Positions 24,433 through 32,276 of a DNA stretch of 44,625 nucleotides are shown in pieces (the stretch's first letter is position 1; every line of letters begins with the position of its first letter). The notes beneath the pieces were generated by a model. The model was not told the origin of the DNA, ran no database searches, and was given only the letters and a program-made list of their open reading frames with translations. The DNA comes from Paucimonas sp. (lineage in GTDB: Bacteria; Pseudomonadota; Gammaproteobacteria; Pseudomonadales; Pseudomonadaceae). Both the position numbers and the translations under genes were made by a program. Location: NCBI GenBank assembly GCA_031253995.1, contig JAIRVG010000068.1, positions 1 through 44,625 of the forward strand. The letters run 5' to 3'.

Positions 24433-24890
24433 CAGGCAGCCCCCTCGTTGTTGGCAACATCGTGCACGGCGCTGCGAATGGCGTTGTAGGTACCGCAGCG
24501 GCACAGGTTGACCATGGCCGCGTCGATCTGGCCGTCGTCGGGGCTGGCGTTGTGCTTGAGCAGGGCGGTGGCGGCCATCACCTGGCCGGACTGGCAGTAG
24601 CCGCACTGGGCGACCTGGTGCTTGACCCAGGCCGCGACCACGCGCTTGCCGACTTCATCGGTCTCGACCGCTTCGATGGTGGTGATCTCGCGGCCCACCA
24701 CGCCGGACACCGGCGTCACGCAGGATCGCACCACATTGCCGTCGACCAGCACCGAGCAGGCGCCGCACTGGGCCAGGCCGCAGCCATACTTGGTCCCGGT
24801 CAGGCCGAGATCGTCGCGCAGTACCCAGAGCAGGGGCGTGTCCGCGTCGGCGTCGACCTGGTAGGTCTGTTGATTGATGCGCAGGTCCAT
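24432..24890 (-). CDS. IorA/AldF-like 2Fe-2S subunit
   Basis: Predicted 152-aa iron-sulfur subunit. The first cluster is bound by C37, C42, C45 and C57, the second by C96, C99, C130 and C132. It has no export signal of its own and is probably carried through the Tat system bound to the IorB-like subunit. It is the first gene of a 2Fe-2S, molybdenum, cytochrome c, XdhC series. On the minus strand a TATAAA word lies about 45 bases upstream of the start and could be part of the promoter. The 183-base gap to the LysR gene shows nothing else that I can name. Confidence 0.92.
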   Translation of the reverse strand: MDLRINQQTYQVDADADTPLLWVLRDDLGLTGTKYGCGLAQCGACSVLVDGNVVRSCVTPVSGVVGREITTIEAVETDEVGKRVVAAWVKHQVAQCGYCQSGQVMAATALLKHNASPDDGQIDAAMVNLCRCGTYNAIRSAVHDVANNEGAA

Positions 24891-25073
24891 GGGGTCACCA
24901 GTCTTTTCGGTCGGTTGTCTGATCGGGCTTTTTATAGGCAGCAGTGCGCTTCGGTTGCGCGAGCCCGTCGGGAAACGCTAGCACAGGGACTGGAAGGGGA
25001 TGGATGGGGGAGTTTGCTAGGTGGTAGTGGTGGGATTGATAAATCGGCCGTTGGAGTTGCGCGTCCTCAGGAT

Positions 25074-25964
25074 TCAGGTCAGACGCAGCTCATCGATGAC
25101 CAACCGCATCGCCCGCGACACTTCCCGCTGGTTGGAGTAGTACAGATGAAACCCCGGAAACTCCCGCCACCATTCTTCCAGCACCGGCAGCAGGCGCCCG
25201 CTGTCGAGGTGCGGGCGGGCCATGCCTTCGGGCACATAGGCCAGCCCGTGGCCGTCCAGCGCCGCATTCATCACCTGGTAGATACCGTTGAACACCAGTC
25301 GTCCGTTGACCCGCACGTTCATTTCCCGCTCGCCCCGTTTCAGCTCCCAGGCGTACAGGTTGCCCATGGTCGGCAGGCGCAGGTTGATGCAGTCGTGGTT
25401 CATCAGCTCTTCCGGGCTCAGCGCCACGCCGCGTTCGGCGAGGTAGTGCGGTGCAGCTACGATGGCCAGGCGGAAGTCCGGGCCGATACGCACCGCCTGG
25501 ATATCCTTCGCCAGGCCGTCCCCCAGCCTTACGCCGAAGTCATAGCGGCCCTGGACGATATCGGTGAAGGCGTAGTCCGAGTGCATCTCCACCTGCAGGC
25601 GCGGGTAGCGTTGCAGCAGTGGCGCCAGTTTCGGCCAGAGCAGGGTGTCGATGGCATGGTCGCTGGCGGTGAAGCGCAGGGTGCCGCCGGGGCTGTCGCC
25701 CAGCTCGCTGACCGCGCGCAGCTCTTCGGCGATGTTCGCCAGGCGCGGGCCCACCGCTTCCAGCAGGCGCTCGCCGGCTTCGGTCAGGGACACGCTGCGG
25801 GTGGTGCGGGTGAGCAGGCGGATGTCCAGGCGCTTTTCCATTTCGCGGATGGTGTAGCTGAGCATCGACTGGGACATCCCCAGTTGCGCCGCTGCGCGGG
25901 TGAAGTTGCGTTCGCGGGCCACGGCCAGCAGGGCGAGCAGCTCACCATAGGGTTCCCGGGCCAT
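25074..25964 (-). CDS. LysR-type transcriptional regulator 1
   Basis: Predicted 296-aa regulator. The winged helix-turn-helix is at about 8-65 (FTRAAAQLGMSQSMLSYTIREME) and the effector-binding domain at about 92-290. It starts at 25964 with a one-base overlap to the stop of LysR 2, so the two are co-translated. It lies directly upstream of the IorA gene on the same strand and is the best candidate to regulate it, although LysR genes are more often divergent from their targets. The effector is unknown. Confidence 0.9.
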   Translation of the reverse strand: MAREPYGELLALLAVARERNFTRAAAQLGMSQSMLSYTIREMEKRLDIRLLTRTTRSVSLTEAGERLLEAVGPRLANIAEELRAVSELGDSPGGTLRFTASDHAIDTLLWPKLAPLLQRYPRLQVEMHSDYAFTDIVQGRYDFGVRLGDGLAKDIQAVRIGPDFRLAIVAAPHYLAERGVALSPEELMNHDCINLRLPTMGNLYAWELKRGEREMNVRVNGRLVFNGIYQVMNAALDGHGLAYVPEGMARPHLDSGRLLPVLEEWWREFPGFHLYYSNQREVSRAMRLVIDELRLT

Positions 25965-26872
25965 CAGTCGCTCTCCAGGCGCAGCGCGGCGATCAGCAGG
26001 CTCATGGCCCCGGAGGGCTGGCGCCGGCTTGGGTAGTAGAGATGCAGGCCGGGCCAGGCAGGGCACCAGTCTTCAAGCAGGCGCACCAGGTGACCGGAGC
26101 GCAGCCAGGGCGCGGCCATCTCTTCCGGTACGTAGGCCAGGCCGAGGCCGGCGACCGCCGCTTCGAGGCAGTCGGTGGCACGGTTGAAGGTGAGCTGGCC
26201 ATCGACCCGCACTGCCAGTTCCTGGCCGTCGCGTTCGAACTCCCAGGCCCAGAGATTGCCATGGGTGGACAGGCGGATATTGATGCAGTTGTGCCGGGTC
26301 AGCTCCTGCGGATGCTCGGGCGCCGGGTGGTGGGCGAGATAGGCCTTGGTCGCGACCAGGGCGAAACGCAGGTCCGGGGCGATGCGCACGGCGATCATGT
26401 CCTGGGCCAGGGACTCACCCAGGCGCACGCCGGCATCGAAGCGTTCGGCGGCAATGTCCACCAGGGCGTTGTCGGTGGAGATCTCCACCTTGATCCCGGG
26501 GTATTGCGGCAGGAAGCGCTTGAGCTTGCCCATCAGCACCGTCTGCACGGCGTGGTCCGAGGCGGTGATGCGGATGGTGCCGGTCGGGCAGTCGCGCAGT
26601 TCGTCCAGGGCCAGCAGCTCGGCATCGATCTGCGCCATCTGCGGCGCGACCTGCTGCAACAGGCGCTCGCCGGCCTCGGTGGGCACCACGCTGCGCGAGT
26701 TGCGCGACAGCAGGCGTACGCCCAGGCGCGCCTCCAGGTTGCGGATGCCATGGCTGACAGCAGTCTGCGACAAGCCCAGGCGCGCGGCGGCCTTGGTGAA
26801 GCTGCGTTCTTCGGCAACGGCGAAGAACAGTGGCAGGCCGGCGAAGGCGTCACGCAGATGACGGTGCTCCAT
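25964..26872 (-). CDS. LysR-type transcriptional regulator 2
   Basis: Predicted 302-aa regulator, clearly paralogous to LysR 1: the two share GERLLEAVGP/GERLLQQVAP, RFTASDHAIDTL/RITASDHAVQTV, FGVRLGDGLAKDI/AGVRLGESLAQDM and GLAYVPE throughout. Its helix-turn-helix lies at about 15-75. It overlaps the stop of the GNAT gene by one base and LysR 1 by one base, so the three form an operon. The pair probably arose by tandem duplication and may bind related or overlapping sites. Confidence 0.9.
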   Translation of the reverse strand: MEHRHLRDAFAGLPLFFAVAEERSFTKAAARLGLSQTAVSHGIRNLEARLGVRLLSRNSRSVVPTEAGERLLQQVAPQMAQIDAELLALDELRDCPTGTIRITASDHAVQTVLMGKLKRFLPQYPGIKVEISTDNALVDIAAERFDAGVRLGESLAQDMIAVRIAPDLRFALVATKAYLAHHPAPEHPQELTRHNCINIRLSTHGNLWAWEFERDGQELAVRVDGQLTFNRATDCLEAAVAGLGLAYVPEEMAAPWLRSGHLVRLLEDWCPAWPGLHLYYPSRRQPSGAMSLLIAALRLESD

Positions 26873-27429
26873 CAGCGACCGCGACGCCGCGAGACCACGG
26901 CCTCGATATTCTTGCGGCCAATGAGCTTTGGCTGTTCCGGCTCGCCCAGCCACTTGTACATCACCAGGCAGTCCACCAGGCCGAGGCGGCCGTGGCGGTA
27001 GGCCTTGGGCAGGCGGCCGACGGTTTCGAAGCCGAGCTTGGTCCAGAGCGCGACGGCGACTTCGTTGGTCGCCACAACGGAATTGAATTGCAGGGCGAGG
27101 AAGCCCGAGGCGCGGGCCAGTTGCTGGGAGTGTTCGCACATGGCGCGGGCGATGCCGCGACCGCGGGCGGCCTCGCTGACCATGTAGCCGCAGTTGCCGA
27201 CATGGCTGCCGGGACCGGCGGCGTTAGCCTTGAGGTAGTAGGCGCCGAGGATCTCGCCGTTTTCTTCTGCGACCATCGTGTGCACCGGGATATCGAGCCA
27301 GAGATGGCGGGCCTGTTCCTGGGTCATGGCCGGGTCGTAGGCGTAGGTTTCCCGGGCCGCGACGATGGCCTGGAAGGTGGGCCAGAAGCGGTCGAAGTCG
27401 GCGGCGGTCATCGGGCGGATCTGCAGCAT
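26872..27429 (-). CDS. GNAT-family N-acetyltransferase
   Basis: Predicted 185-aa acetyltransferase. The acetyl-CoA pyrophosphate loop is R89-G-R-G-I-A, preceded by the strand GNCGYMVSEAA. It resembles the amino-acid or small-amine GNAT family (phosphinothricin acetyltransferase-like), but the acceptor is unknown. It is the first gene of an operon with two LysR regulators, joined by a one-base overlap. The ATG at 27429 starts the fold directly (MLQIRPMTAADF). Confidence 0.88.
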   Translation of the reverse strand: MLQIRPMTAADFDRFWPTFQAIVAARETYAYDPAMTQEQARHLWLDIPVHTMVAEENGEILGAYYLKANAAGPGSHVGNCGYMVSEAARGRGIARAMCEHSQQLARASGFLALQFNSVVATNEVAVALWTKLGFETVGRLPKAYRHGRLGLVDCLVMYKWLGEPEQPKLIGRKNIEAVVSRRRGR

Positions 27430-27490
27430 GCGGGGGCCTTGGCTGGGGGAGGGCAGCCGGCATTCTAGGGGATTTGCGTGGTCTGTGCCG

Positions 27491-27557
27491 GCCTCATCGC
27501 TGGCAAGCCAGCTCCCACAGGGTTATGGGCCAGCCACAGTATCTGTGCTCGCCGCGG
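27491..27557 (+). repeat. Left part of a split REPIN (GCTGGCAAGCCAGCTCCCAC class) with 47-bp loop
   Basis: A REP half (CATCGCTGGCAAGCCAGC) is followed by a 47-base segment at 27511-27557 that is repeated at 27739-27785 with one mismatch. Read with 27739-27819, it looks like one REPIN split and partly duplicated by the copy-3 REPIN lying between. Confidence 0.75.
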
Positions 27558-27559
27558 TC

Positions 27560-27694
27560 GGCGTGGGAGCGGATTCATCCGCGATCGGCGGCGAAGCCGT
27601 CGTAAAACCTGAGTCCCGGGCTCTTCTCACACACTGCGGATACAGGTTTCATGGCCGCTTCGCGCCCAATCGCGGATGAATCCGCTCCCACGCC
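27560..27694 (-). repeat. REPIN copy 3, inverted relative to copies 1 and 2
   Basis: The complement of this segment matches the units at 115-263 and 19602-19754 over both REP halves and the loop. The flanking word ACATAACTCATTGATTTA (27703-27720, complement) matches the flank of copy 2. It sits between the two copies of the 47-base direct repeat. Confidence 0.85.
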
Positions 27695-27738
27695 GTCCCT
27701 GCTAAATCAATGAGTTATGTGGTGTTCTATGAGAGCAG

Positions 27739-27819
27739 GCTCCCACAGGGTTATGGGCCAGCCACAGTATTTGTGCTCGCCGCGGACACTGTGGGAGCTG
27801 GCTTGCCAGCGATAGGGCC
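27739..27819 (+). repeat. Right part of the split REPIN
   Basis: Second copy of the 47-base segment (27739-27785), followed by the complementary REP half GTGGGAGCTGGCTTGCCAGC and GATAGGGCC. It ends nine bases before the stop of the AhpD-like gene. Together the three repeat pieces fill the 398-base gap between that gene and the GNAT gene. Confidence 0.75.
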
Positions 27820-27827
27820 CTGGAGCC

Positions 27828-28172
27828 TTACTCGGTCGCCTTGCCCACCGCATCCAGCGCCCGTGCCGAGTACACCAGCGCCGCCCCGGCATTCATTGCC
27901 ACCGCCACCCCCAGCGCTTCGGCGATCTCTTCACGGGTCGCGCCATGTTTCACCGCTTCCTTCGAGTGCACGGCAATGCAGCCATCGCAACGGGTGGTCA
28001 CTGCCACCGCCAGGGAAATCAGCTCGCGGGTCTTGGCGTCCAGGTGGTTGGTCTTGGCTCCCGCGCCGCTGGCGGTCATGTAGCCGGCGACGGTGTCGGG
28101 GGAGAGATGCTTGAGGTCGCCGATCCCGGCCATCAGCTGCTTACGGTAACCATCCCAGTCCATCATGCTCAT
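27828..28172 (-). CDS. Carboxymuconolactone decarboxylase/AhpD-like protein
   Basis: Predicted 114-aa cytoplasmic protein of the AhpD-like fold. The redox motif C62-D-G-C65-x3-H69 and the following EEIAEALGVAVAMN are diagnostic. Such proteins reduce peroxides through a dithiol, or decarboxylate in the true CMD branch; the CxxCxxxH motif favours the peroxidase-type role. The start at 28172 (MSMMDWDGY) has AAGGTG upstream; the longer in-frame extension has no support. It is a single gene with no obvious redox partner nearby. Confidence 0.88.
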   Translation of the reverse strand: MSMMDWDGYRKQLMAGIGDLKHLSPDTVAGYMTASGAGAKTNHLDAKTRELISLAVAVTTRCDGCIAVHSKEAVKHGATREEIAEALGVAVAMNAGAALVYSARALDAVGKATE

Positions 28173-28268
28173 CGTGTTCACCTTGTTGGGTTGCGATAAA
28201 TCGAACAGTGAAGCTAGTCGCTTGGCCGGCACCTCGCCAATGGTCGTTGGACCTGAGCCGCTAGTGCT

Positions 28269-29666
28269 TTAGAACCATTGACCCGCCAGCACATTGACCA
28301 GCGCCATCAAGCTGGCGCTGCACACTACCACGATGATGGCCAGGCGCTGCACCCAGCGCCGTTGCGTGCCTGCGTCACCCGCCAGTTGCAGGGCCATTTC
28401 GATCTTGCCCGGCGAGGCGAGGATGGAGATCGCGGCGGCGACATTGTGGGTGGCCATGAACAGCAGCAGGTTGGCCCCGAGCGAACGGGCGATCTCGGCC
28501 TGGGTCGCGGCGAACATCGCGTTGGAGCCGCTGCTCGACCCGGTGACGAACCCGCCCAGCGCCCCCACGAACGGCCCGATCGCCAGGTAGCCGCTGCCCA
28601 TGTCCGCCAGCAACCGCGCCAGGTAGGCGGCAGTACCGCTGACCGCCATGACGATGCCCATGACGATGAACAGTGCGGTCACCGGCGCCACTTGCAGCCA
28701 GGACTGCCAGGCCCGCGCCATCGGCTCGGCCGGCGGCCGTCCGGCGCAGAACCACAGCGCGGCGACGAACAGCCACAACGCGGGCGAGGCGAGGTAATGC
28801 CAGTTTTCGGAGAGTCCGCCGAAACGCACCAGGCTGCCCGCCAGCAGCACGCCACCCAGCAACACGCCATAGGCTTTCAATGCACGACGCCCGATCGGCA
28901 GCAGCGCCTCGCCGCGCCCGGTCCCGCGCAGCAGGTGCAGACAGATGATCGCCACGCTGCCCAGGGCGCCCGCCGGTGCCGTACCGAACGCCAGGTTCGA
29001 CAGGCCGACGGCAACCGTCAGCAGCAGCGCCGAACCCAGCGCCAGCACCAGCGCCTGTGGTCGCTGCCCAGGTGTACTGACCAGCCATGCCGCCACCGCG
29101 CCATTGATGGCGAACGGCAGGATGCTCAGCATCGCCGAGGCCACCCCCAGTTCATCGAAACGCAGGCCGGCGAGGCTGGCGGCGATCATCGTTCCGGGGC
29201 CCATCGAGCCCCAAGGCACGGCGCACAGTCCGAGCAGACCGATCAACGCGGCGTGGCGTGGGGCCAGGCCCATGAACACCAGGAGCGGGATGCCGATGGT
29301 GACGCCGATGCCGAAGCCGGTCACCGATTCGGCAAAGGGTGTAATGCCATGTACCACGAGCAGTACGGAAGCGACACCCGTACCGGTACGCCCTTTGATC
29401 CAGTTGGCCAGGGCCGCCTGGGCACCGGCATGGCGCAACACCTCCGACATCAGCAGGCCGCCGCCGACGATCAGCACCACCTCCAGCACCAGCGGCAGCC
29501 ACTTGAGCAGGGCCACGCCGATTTCCGCTGAGCCCAGCGGAAAGGCAATAATGGCCGCCATCACGGCAGCCAACACACCCAGCAGCGCCGCGTGCAAGGA
29601 ACGGACACCCAGGCCGAGGGCCAGGATCGAGGAAAACACCGGGGACGCTGCAAGAAAGGCATTCAT
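28269..29666 (-). CDS. L-lactate permease (LctP)-family transporter
   Basis: Predicted 465-aa polytopic inner-membrane protein with about 12 hydrophobic segments. Family features include HGITPFAESVTGFGIGVT and GGFVTGSSSGSNAMFA. LctP proteins import L-lactate, D-lactate or glycolate with protons. This one is shorter than the usual roughly 550 aa, so the substrate may be another small organic acid. It is divergent from an XRE-cupin regulator, with a dyad operator between them. No lactate dehydrogenase gene is adjacent. The ribosome site before 29666 is weak. Confidence 0.82.
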   Translation of the reverse strand: MNAFLAASPVFSSILALGLGVRSLHAALLGVLAAVMAAIIAFPLGSAEIGVALLKWLPLVLEVVLIVGGGLLMSEVLRHAGAQAALANWIKGRTGTGVASVLLVVHGITPFAESVTGFGIGVTIGIPLLVFMGLAPRHAALIGLLGLCAVPWGSMGPGTMIAASLAGLRFDELGVASAMLSILPFAINGAVAAWLVSTPGQRPQALVLALGSALLLTVAVGLSNLAFGTAPAGALGSVAIICLHLLRGTGRGEALLPIGRRALKAYGVLLGGVLLAGSLVRFGGLSENWHYLASPALWLFVAALWFCAGRPPAEPMARAWQSWLQVAPVTALFIVMGIVMAVSGTAAYLARLLADMGSGYLAIGPFVGALGGFVTGSSSGSNAMFAATQAEIARSLGANLLLFMATHNVAAAISILASPGKIEMALQLAGDAGTQRRWVQRLAIIVVVCSASLMALVNVLAGQWF

Positions 29667-29700
29667 TTCACAGACTCGACGTTTGCTTTTTCGCAATTAT

Positions 29701-29718
29701 ATTTGCGGATATGCAAAT
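29701..29718 (+). promoter_or_regulatory. Dyad operator between permease and XRE-cupin gene
   Basis: ATTTGC and GCAAAT flank six bases to form an 18-base dyad in the 72-base divergent interval, 21 bases before the regulator start. A further TTTGC word lies at about 29682. The interval is A+T-rich and probably holds both promoters. Binding by the XRE-cupin protein is inferred from position. Confidence 0.5.
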
Positions 29719-29738
29719 AACAAGATGCAAGGGGCAGG

Positions 29739-30293
29739 ATGAAAGACAAAGACGAGCAAACGGAACAGGACCTGTTCGGCGTGGCGGTGCGCCAGCGGCG
29801 CCTGCAACTGGGGGTGACCCTGGATCAGTTGGCGGAGAACAGCGGGGTGTCGGCGGCGGCGTTGTCGCGCCTGGAGCGGGGCATGCTGAGCCCGAGCCTG
29901 CGCAATGCCCTGGCGATTGCCCGTGGGTTGGGCTGCGAGCTGTCGGAGCTGATCGAGCAGGAACCCACCGAAGTGACCCGGGCGGGGGAGAACCTGCGCT
30001 TCGTCGACGAGGAAACCGGGATCGTCAGGCTGGCCCTGGCGCGGCCGGGGCCGGACCTGGAGCTGTTGTCCTATACCGTGCCGCCGGGGGCGTCATCGGC
30101 GAGGTTTTCGCCGCACAAGAGCGGGTCGCGGGAGATCTTCCACATCATCGAGGGGACCCTGGAGGTGCATGCCGGGGACCAGGTGGTGGTGCTGAATGAA
30201 GGGGATACGGCGACGGTGAAGGGGGATTGCGAGCACTGGTTCCGCAATGTGGGGGAGGAGGATGTGCGGATCCTGCTGACCATCTTCAAATGA
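29739..30293 (+). CDS. XRE-cupin transcriptional regulator
   Basis: Predicted 184-aa regulator. The helix-turn-helix is at about 14-68 (VTLDQLAENSGVSAAALSRLE) and the C-terminal cupin at about 110-182 (SPHKSGSREIFHIIEG, then DCEHWFRN), which should bind a small-molecule effector. This architecture is shared with PuuR/SutR-type regulators that control a neighbouring transporter or catabolic gene. It is divergent from the LctP-family permease, which is the likely target. AGGGGCAGG precedes the ATG. Confidence 0.9.
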   Translation: MKDKDEQTEQDLFGVAVRQRRLQLGVTLDQLAENSGVSAAALSRLERGMLSPSLRNALAIARGLGCELSELIEQEPTEVTRAGENLRFVDEETGIVRLALARPGPDLELLSYTVPPGASSARFSPHKSGSREIFHIIEGTLEVHAGDQVVVLNEGDTATVKGDCEHWFRNVGEEDVRILLTIFK

Positions 30294-30301
30294 TGGTGGA
30301 C

Positions 30302-30333
30302 CCTGTGGGATCCGGTGAACCCGCTCCCACAGG
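30302..30333. terminator. Hairpin between convergent regulator and lpxO
   Basis: CCTGTGGGA at 30302-30310 pairs with TCCCACAGG at 30325-30333. It is a truncated REP of the GTGAACCCGCTCCCAC class and could terminate transcription from both sides, since the two stops are at 30293 and 30351. Confidence 0.5.
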
Positions 30334-30350
30334 TCGCTGCAGATTTCGCG

Positions 30351-31250
30351 TCAGATATAGATGAACACCAACGCAATCACCGCCACCACCGCCCATTTCT
30401 CGGCGTAGTAGCGCGCCCGGTTGCGCTTCTTCAGCGCCTTGCCGCGCTCGCGGATCTTGTAGATGCGGGTAAACAGCCGGTTGATCCCTCCGGTCTTGTC
30501 CCCGGCATCGTTCGGCGCCGCCGCGGCGGCCATCACGTTGGTGCTGAACCAGCGATTGAACGCCGTGGCCCAGCGGTACTTCAACGGCCGCTCGACGTCG
30601 CAGAACAGGATCACCCGGTTGTGCTCGGTCTGGTTGGCCGCGTAGTGGATGTAGGTCTCGTCGAACATCACCGCCTCGCCATCGCGCCAGTGATAGTTCT
30701 CGCCATCCACGCAGATGTAGCAGGCCTCGTCGTTCGGCGTGTCCAGGCCCAGGTGGTAGCGGTACGAGCCGGCATAGGGGTCGCGGTGGCGCACCAGCTT
30801 CGAGCCCGGCGGCAGGGTGGCGAACATCGCCGCCTTGACCGTGCCGATGCTTTGCAGCAACTCGGTAGTGCGCGGGCACAGCTTCATCGCCGACGGGTGG
30901 CTCTCGCCGTACCACTTCAGGTAGAAGCGCTTCCAGCCACTCTTGAAGAACGAGTTGAAGCCGACGTCGTCGTAGTTCTGCGAACTCTTGATCTCGCCGA
31001 CATGCAGCAGTTGCAGGGCTTCCTCGCGGATTTCCTGCCAGTTGTCCTGCAGCGGCTTGAGCTCGGGGAAGGCCTCGGTGGGCAGGTACGGCTTGGCCGG
31101 CAGCCTGGAGAACAGATACAGGAAGGCGTTGACCGGCGCCAGGAAGCTGGAGTGGTCACCCAGCTGGCGGGTGATCTTGTGTCGCACGCGACCACGGAAA
31201 TGCACGTAGGCGATGGAAGCGGCGAACAGCAGGACGATGAATACTTTCAT
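30351..31250 (-). CDS. lpxO: LpxO-type lipid A 2-hydroxylase
   Basis: Predicted 299-aa Fe(II)/2-oxoglutarate dioxygenase with one N-terminal membrane helix (about 2-18) and a hydrophobic C-terminal tail (about 285-299). The aspartyl/asparaginyl beta-hydroxylase core carries the iron ligands H155-R-D157 and H202, with R212 for 2-oxoglutarate. Length matches LpxO (about 300 aa), which hydroxylates the secondary acyl chain of lipid A at the cytoplasmic face of the inner membrane. The start at 31250 begins the membrane helix; an upstream in-frame Met adds 11 charged residues and was rejected. Confidence 0.9.
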   Translation of the reverse strand: MKVFIVLLFAASIAYVHFRGRVRHKITRQLGDHSSFLAPVNAFLYLFSRLPAKPYLPTEAFPELKPLQDNWQEIREEALQLLHVGEIKSSQNYDDVGFNSFFKSGWKRFYLKWYGESHPSAMKLCPRTTELLQSIGTVKAAMFATLPPGSKLVRHRDPYAGSYRYHLGLDTPNDEACYICVDGENYHWRDGEAVMFDETYIHYAANQTEHNRVILFCDVERPLKYRWATAFNRWFSTNVMAAAAAPNDAGDKTGGINRLFTRIYKIRERGKALKKRNRARYYAEKWAVVAVIALVFIYI

Positions 31251-31409
31251 GGGCGGGTACTTGTCGATGTGGCCATGCGCCATGGCATAAGCCCGCCAGC
31301 ATAATCAATTGGCCCGTGGGTTTGAACAAAATGTTTCGGTCAAGGGGGACGACCTTGGTCCAAGGGCTCACCCCGGCGCGTGCCGTGGGGTGAGCCGTTT
31401 CAGCAGAAG

Positions 31410-31916
31410 TCAGTTGTTGATGGTGATGTAGGGGTCCCAGCTGTAAGGCCCGCCGACGACCTTCGATTCCCGGTCGAGCAGGTAGAACTCGATCTTGTAG
31501 AACAGCTTGCCCGGCGCCGAGGCGGTGGCCTGCCACACGGATACGGTAGTGGCGGTGGAGCCGAAGCTTGGGGTCTGGTCCTTGAGGTAGGCCACCGGCA
31601 CGTCGGTGAAGGTCAGGAAGCTGGGAGGCGAGAGCACCCCACCGTATTTGCCGTTCCTGTTGTCGCCCCGGATGATGTTGCTGATCAGCGCGGTGGTGTC
31701 GAAGTTGCGCGAGAGAGTGGTGGCGCGCCAGCGCACGATGTCGCCGTTCTTCACGTCGAACCACAGCTCACTGCCGCCGTCCAGTTCGTTGTTGCTTGCA
31801 TTGGGGTCTATCAGGTTGCGCGGGACCACCAGGGACACGGAGTTCTCGACGTTCCCGGTGCTGATGAGGTTATCGGCGTCGACAAGCAGCAACACGTCGA
31901 TAATGGCATTGGTCAT
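31410..31916 (-). CDS. AidA/PixA-type inclusion body family protein
   Basis: Predicted 168-aa soluble protein. The opening IIDVLLLVDADNLIS and the closing GGPYSWDPYITINN are hallmarks of the AidA/PixA family, with a beta-rich middle part. AidA in Ralstonia and Burkholderia is quorum-regulated and linked to killing of nematodes; PixA forms crystalline inclusions in Xenorhabdus. Its biochemical role is not established. A strong AAGGAG lies before the ATG at 31916. It is single, divergent from the cyclase gene, and about 3 kb from a Tc toxin locus. Confidence 0.87.
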   Translation of the reverse strand: MTNAIIDVLLLVDADNLISTGNVENSVSLVVPRNLIDPNASNNELDGGSELWFDVKNGDIVRWRATTLSRNFDTTALISNIIRGDNRNGKYGGVLSPPSFLTFTDVPVAYLKDQTPSFGSTATTVSVWQATASAPGKLFYKIEFYLLDRESKVVGGPYSWDPYITINN

Positions 31917-32121
31917 TAAGACTCTCCTTGAGTCGTGGGTTGGCAAGGCGACCACGCCCCGAAGGCGCATCCCGGCTCCCGGTCCCTGGGTGCGGTCGCG
32001 GATCAAGGATGGTTGATGGCGATATGATTTCAATGACGCCTTGCCTGACAGGAAAATGACAGTGCGATCCGATGCGACGCCCATGTTATTGAATTGTCTG
32101 ACACAACGCTGAAGTCCTAAG

Positions 32122-32164
32122 CAGCTATTGGCTGCTTTCCTGCCCAAACAATCGCCAATAGCTG
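32122..32164. promoter_or_regulatory. 11-bp inverted repeat in the AidA/cyclase divergent interval
   Basis: CAGCTATTGGC at 32122-32132 is repeated inverted as GCCAATAGCTG at 32154-32164, with 21 bases between. It lies in the 360-base interval between the AidA-like start (31916) and the cyclase start (32277), nearer the cyclase. It could be a regulator site or a leader hairpin. Nothing else is recognised in that interval. Confidence 0.45.
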
Positions 32165-32276
32165 ACACAGCTTGACGGCAACTTCTTGCGACTTCGGCTG
32201 TCGTAGCCCGTCTCGCGGAAACCGCCTACAACAATTGTCTATCGTTCTGAGGACCTCCGAATCGGGAAAGGGCCCA

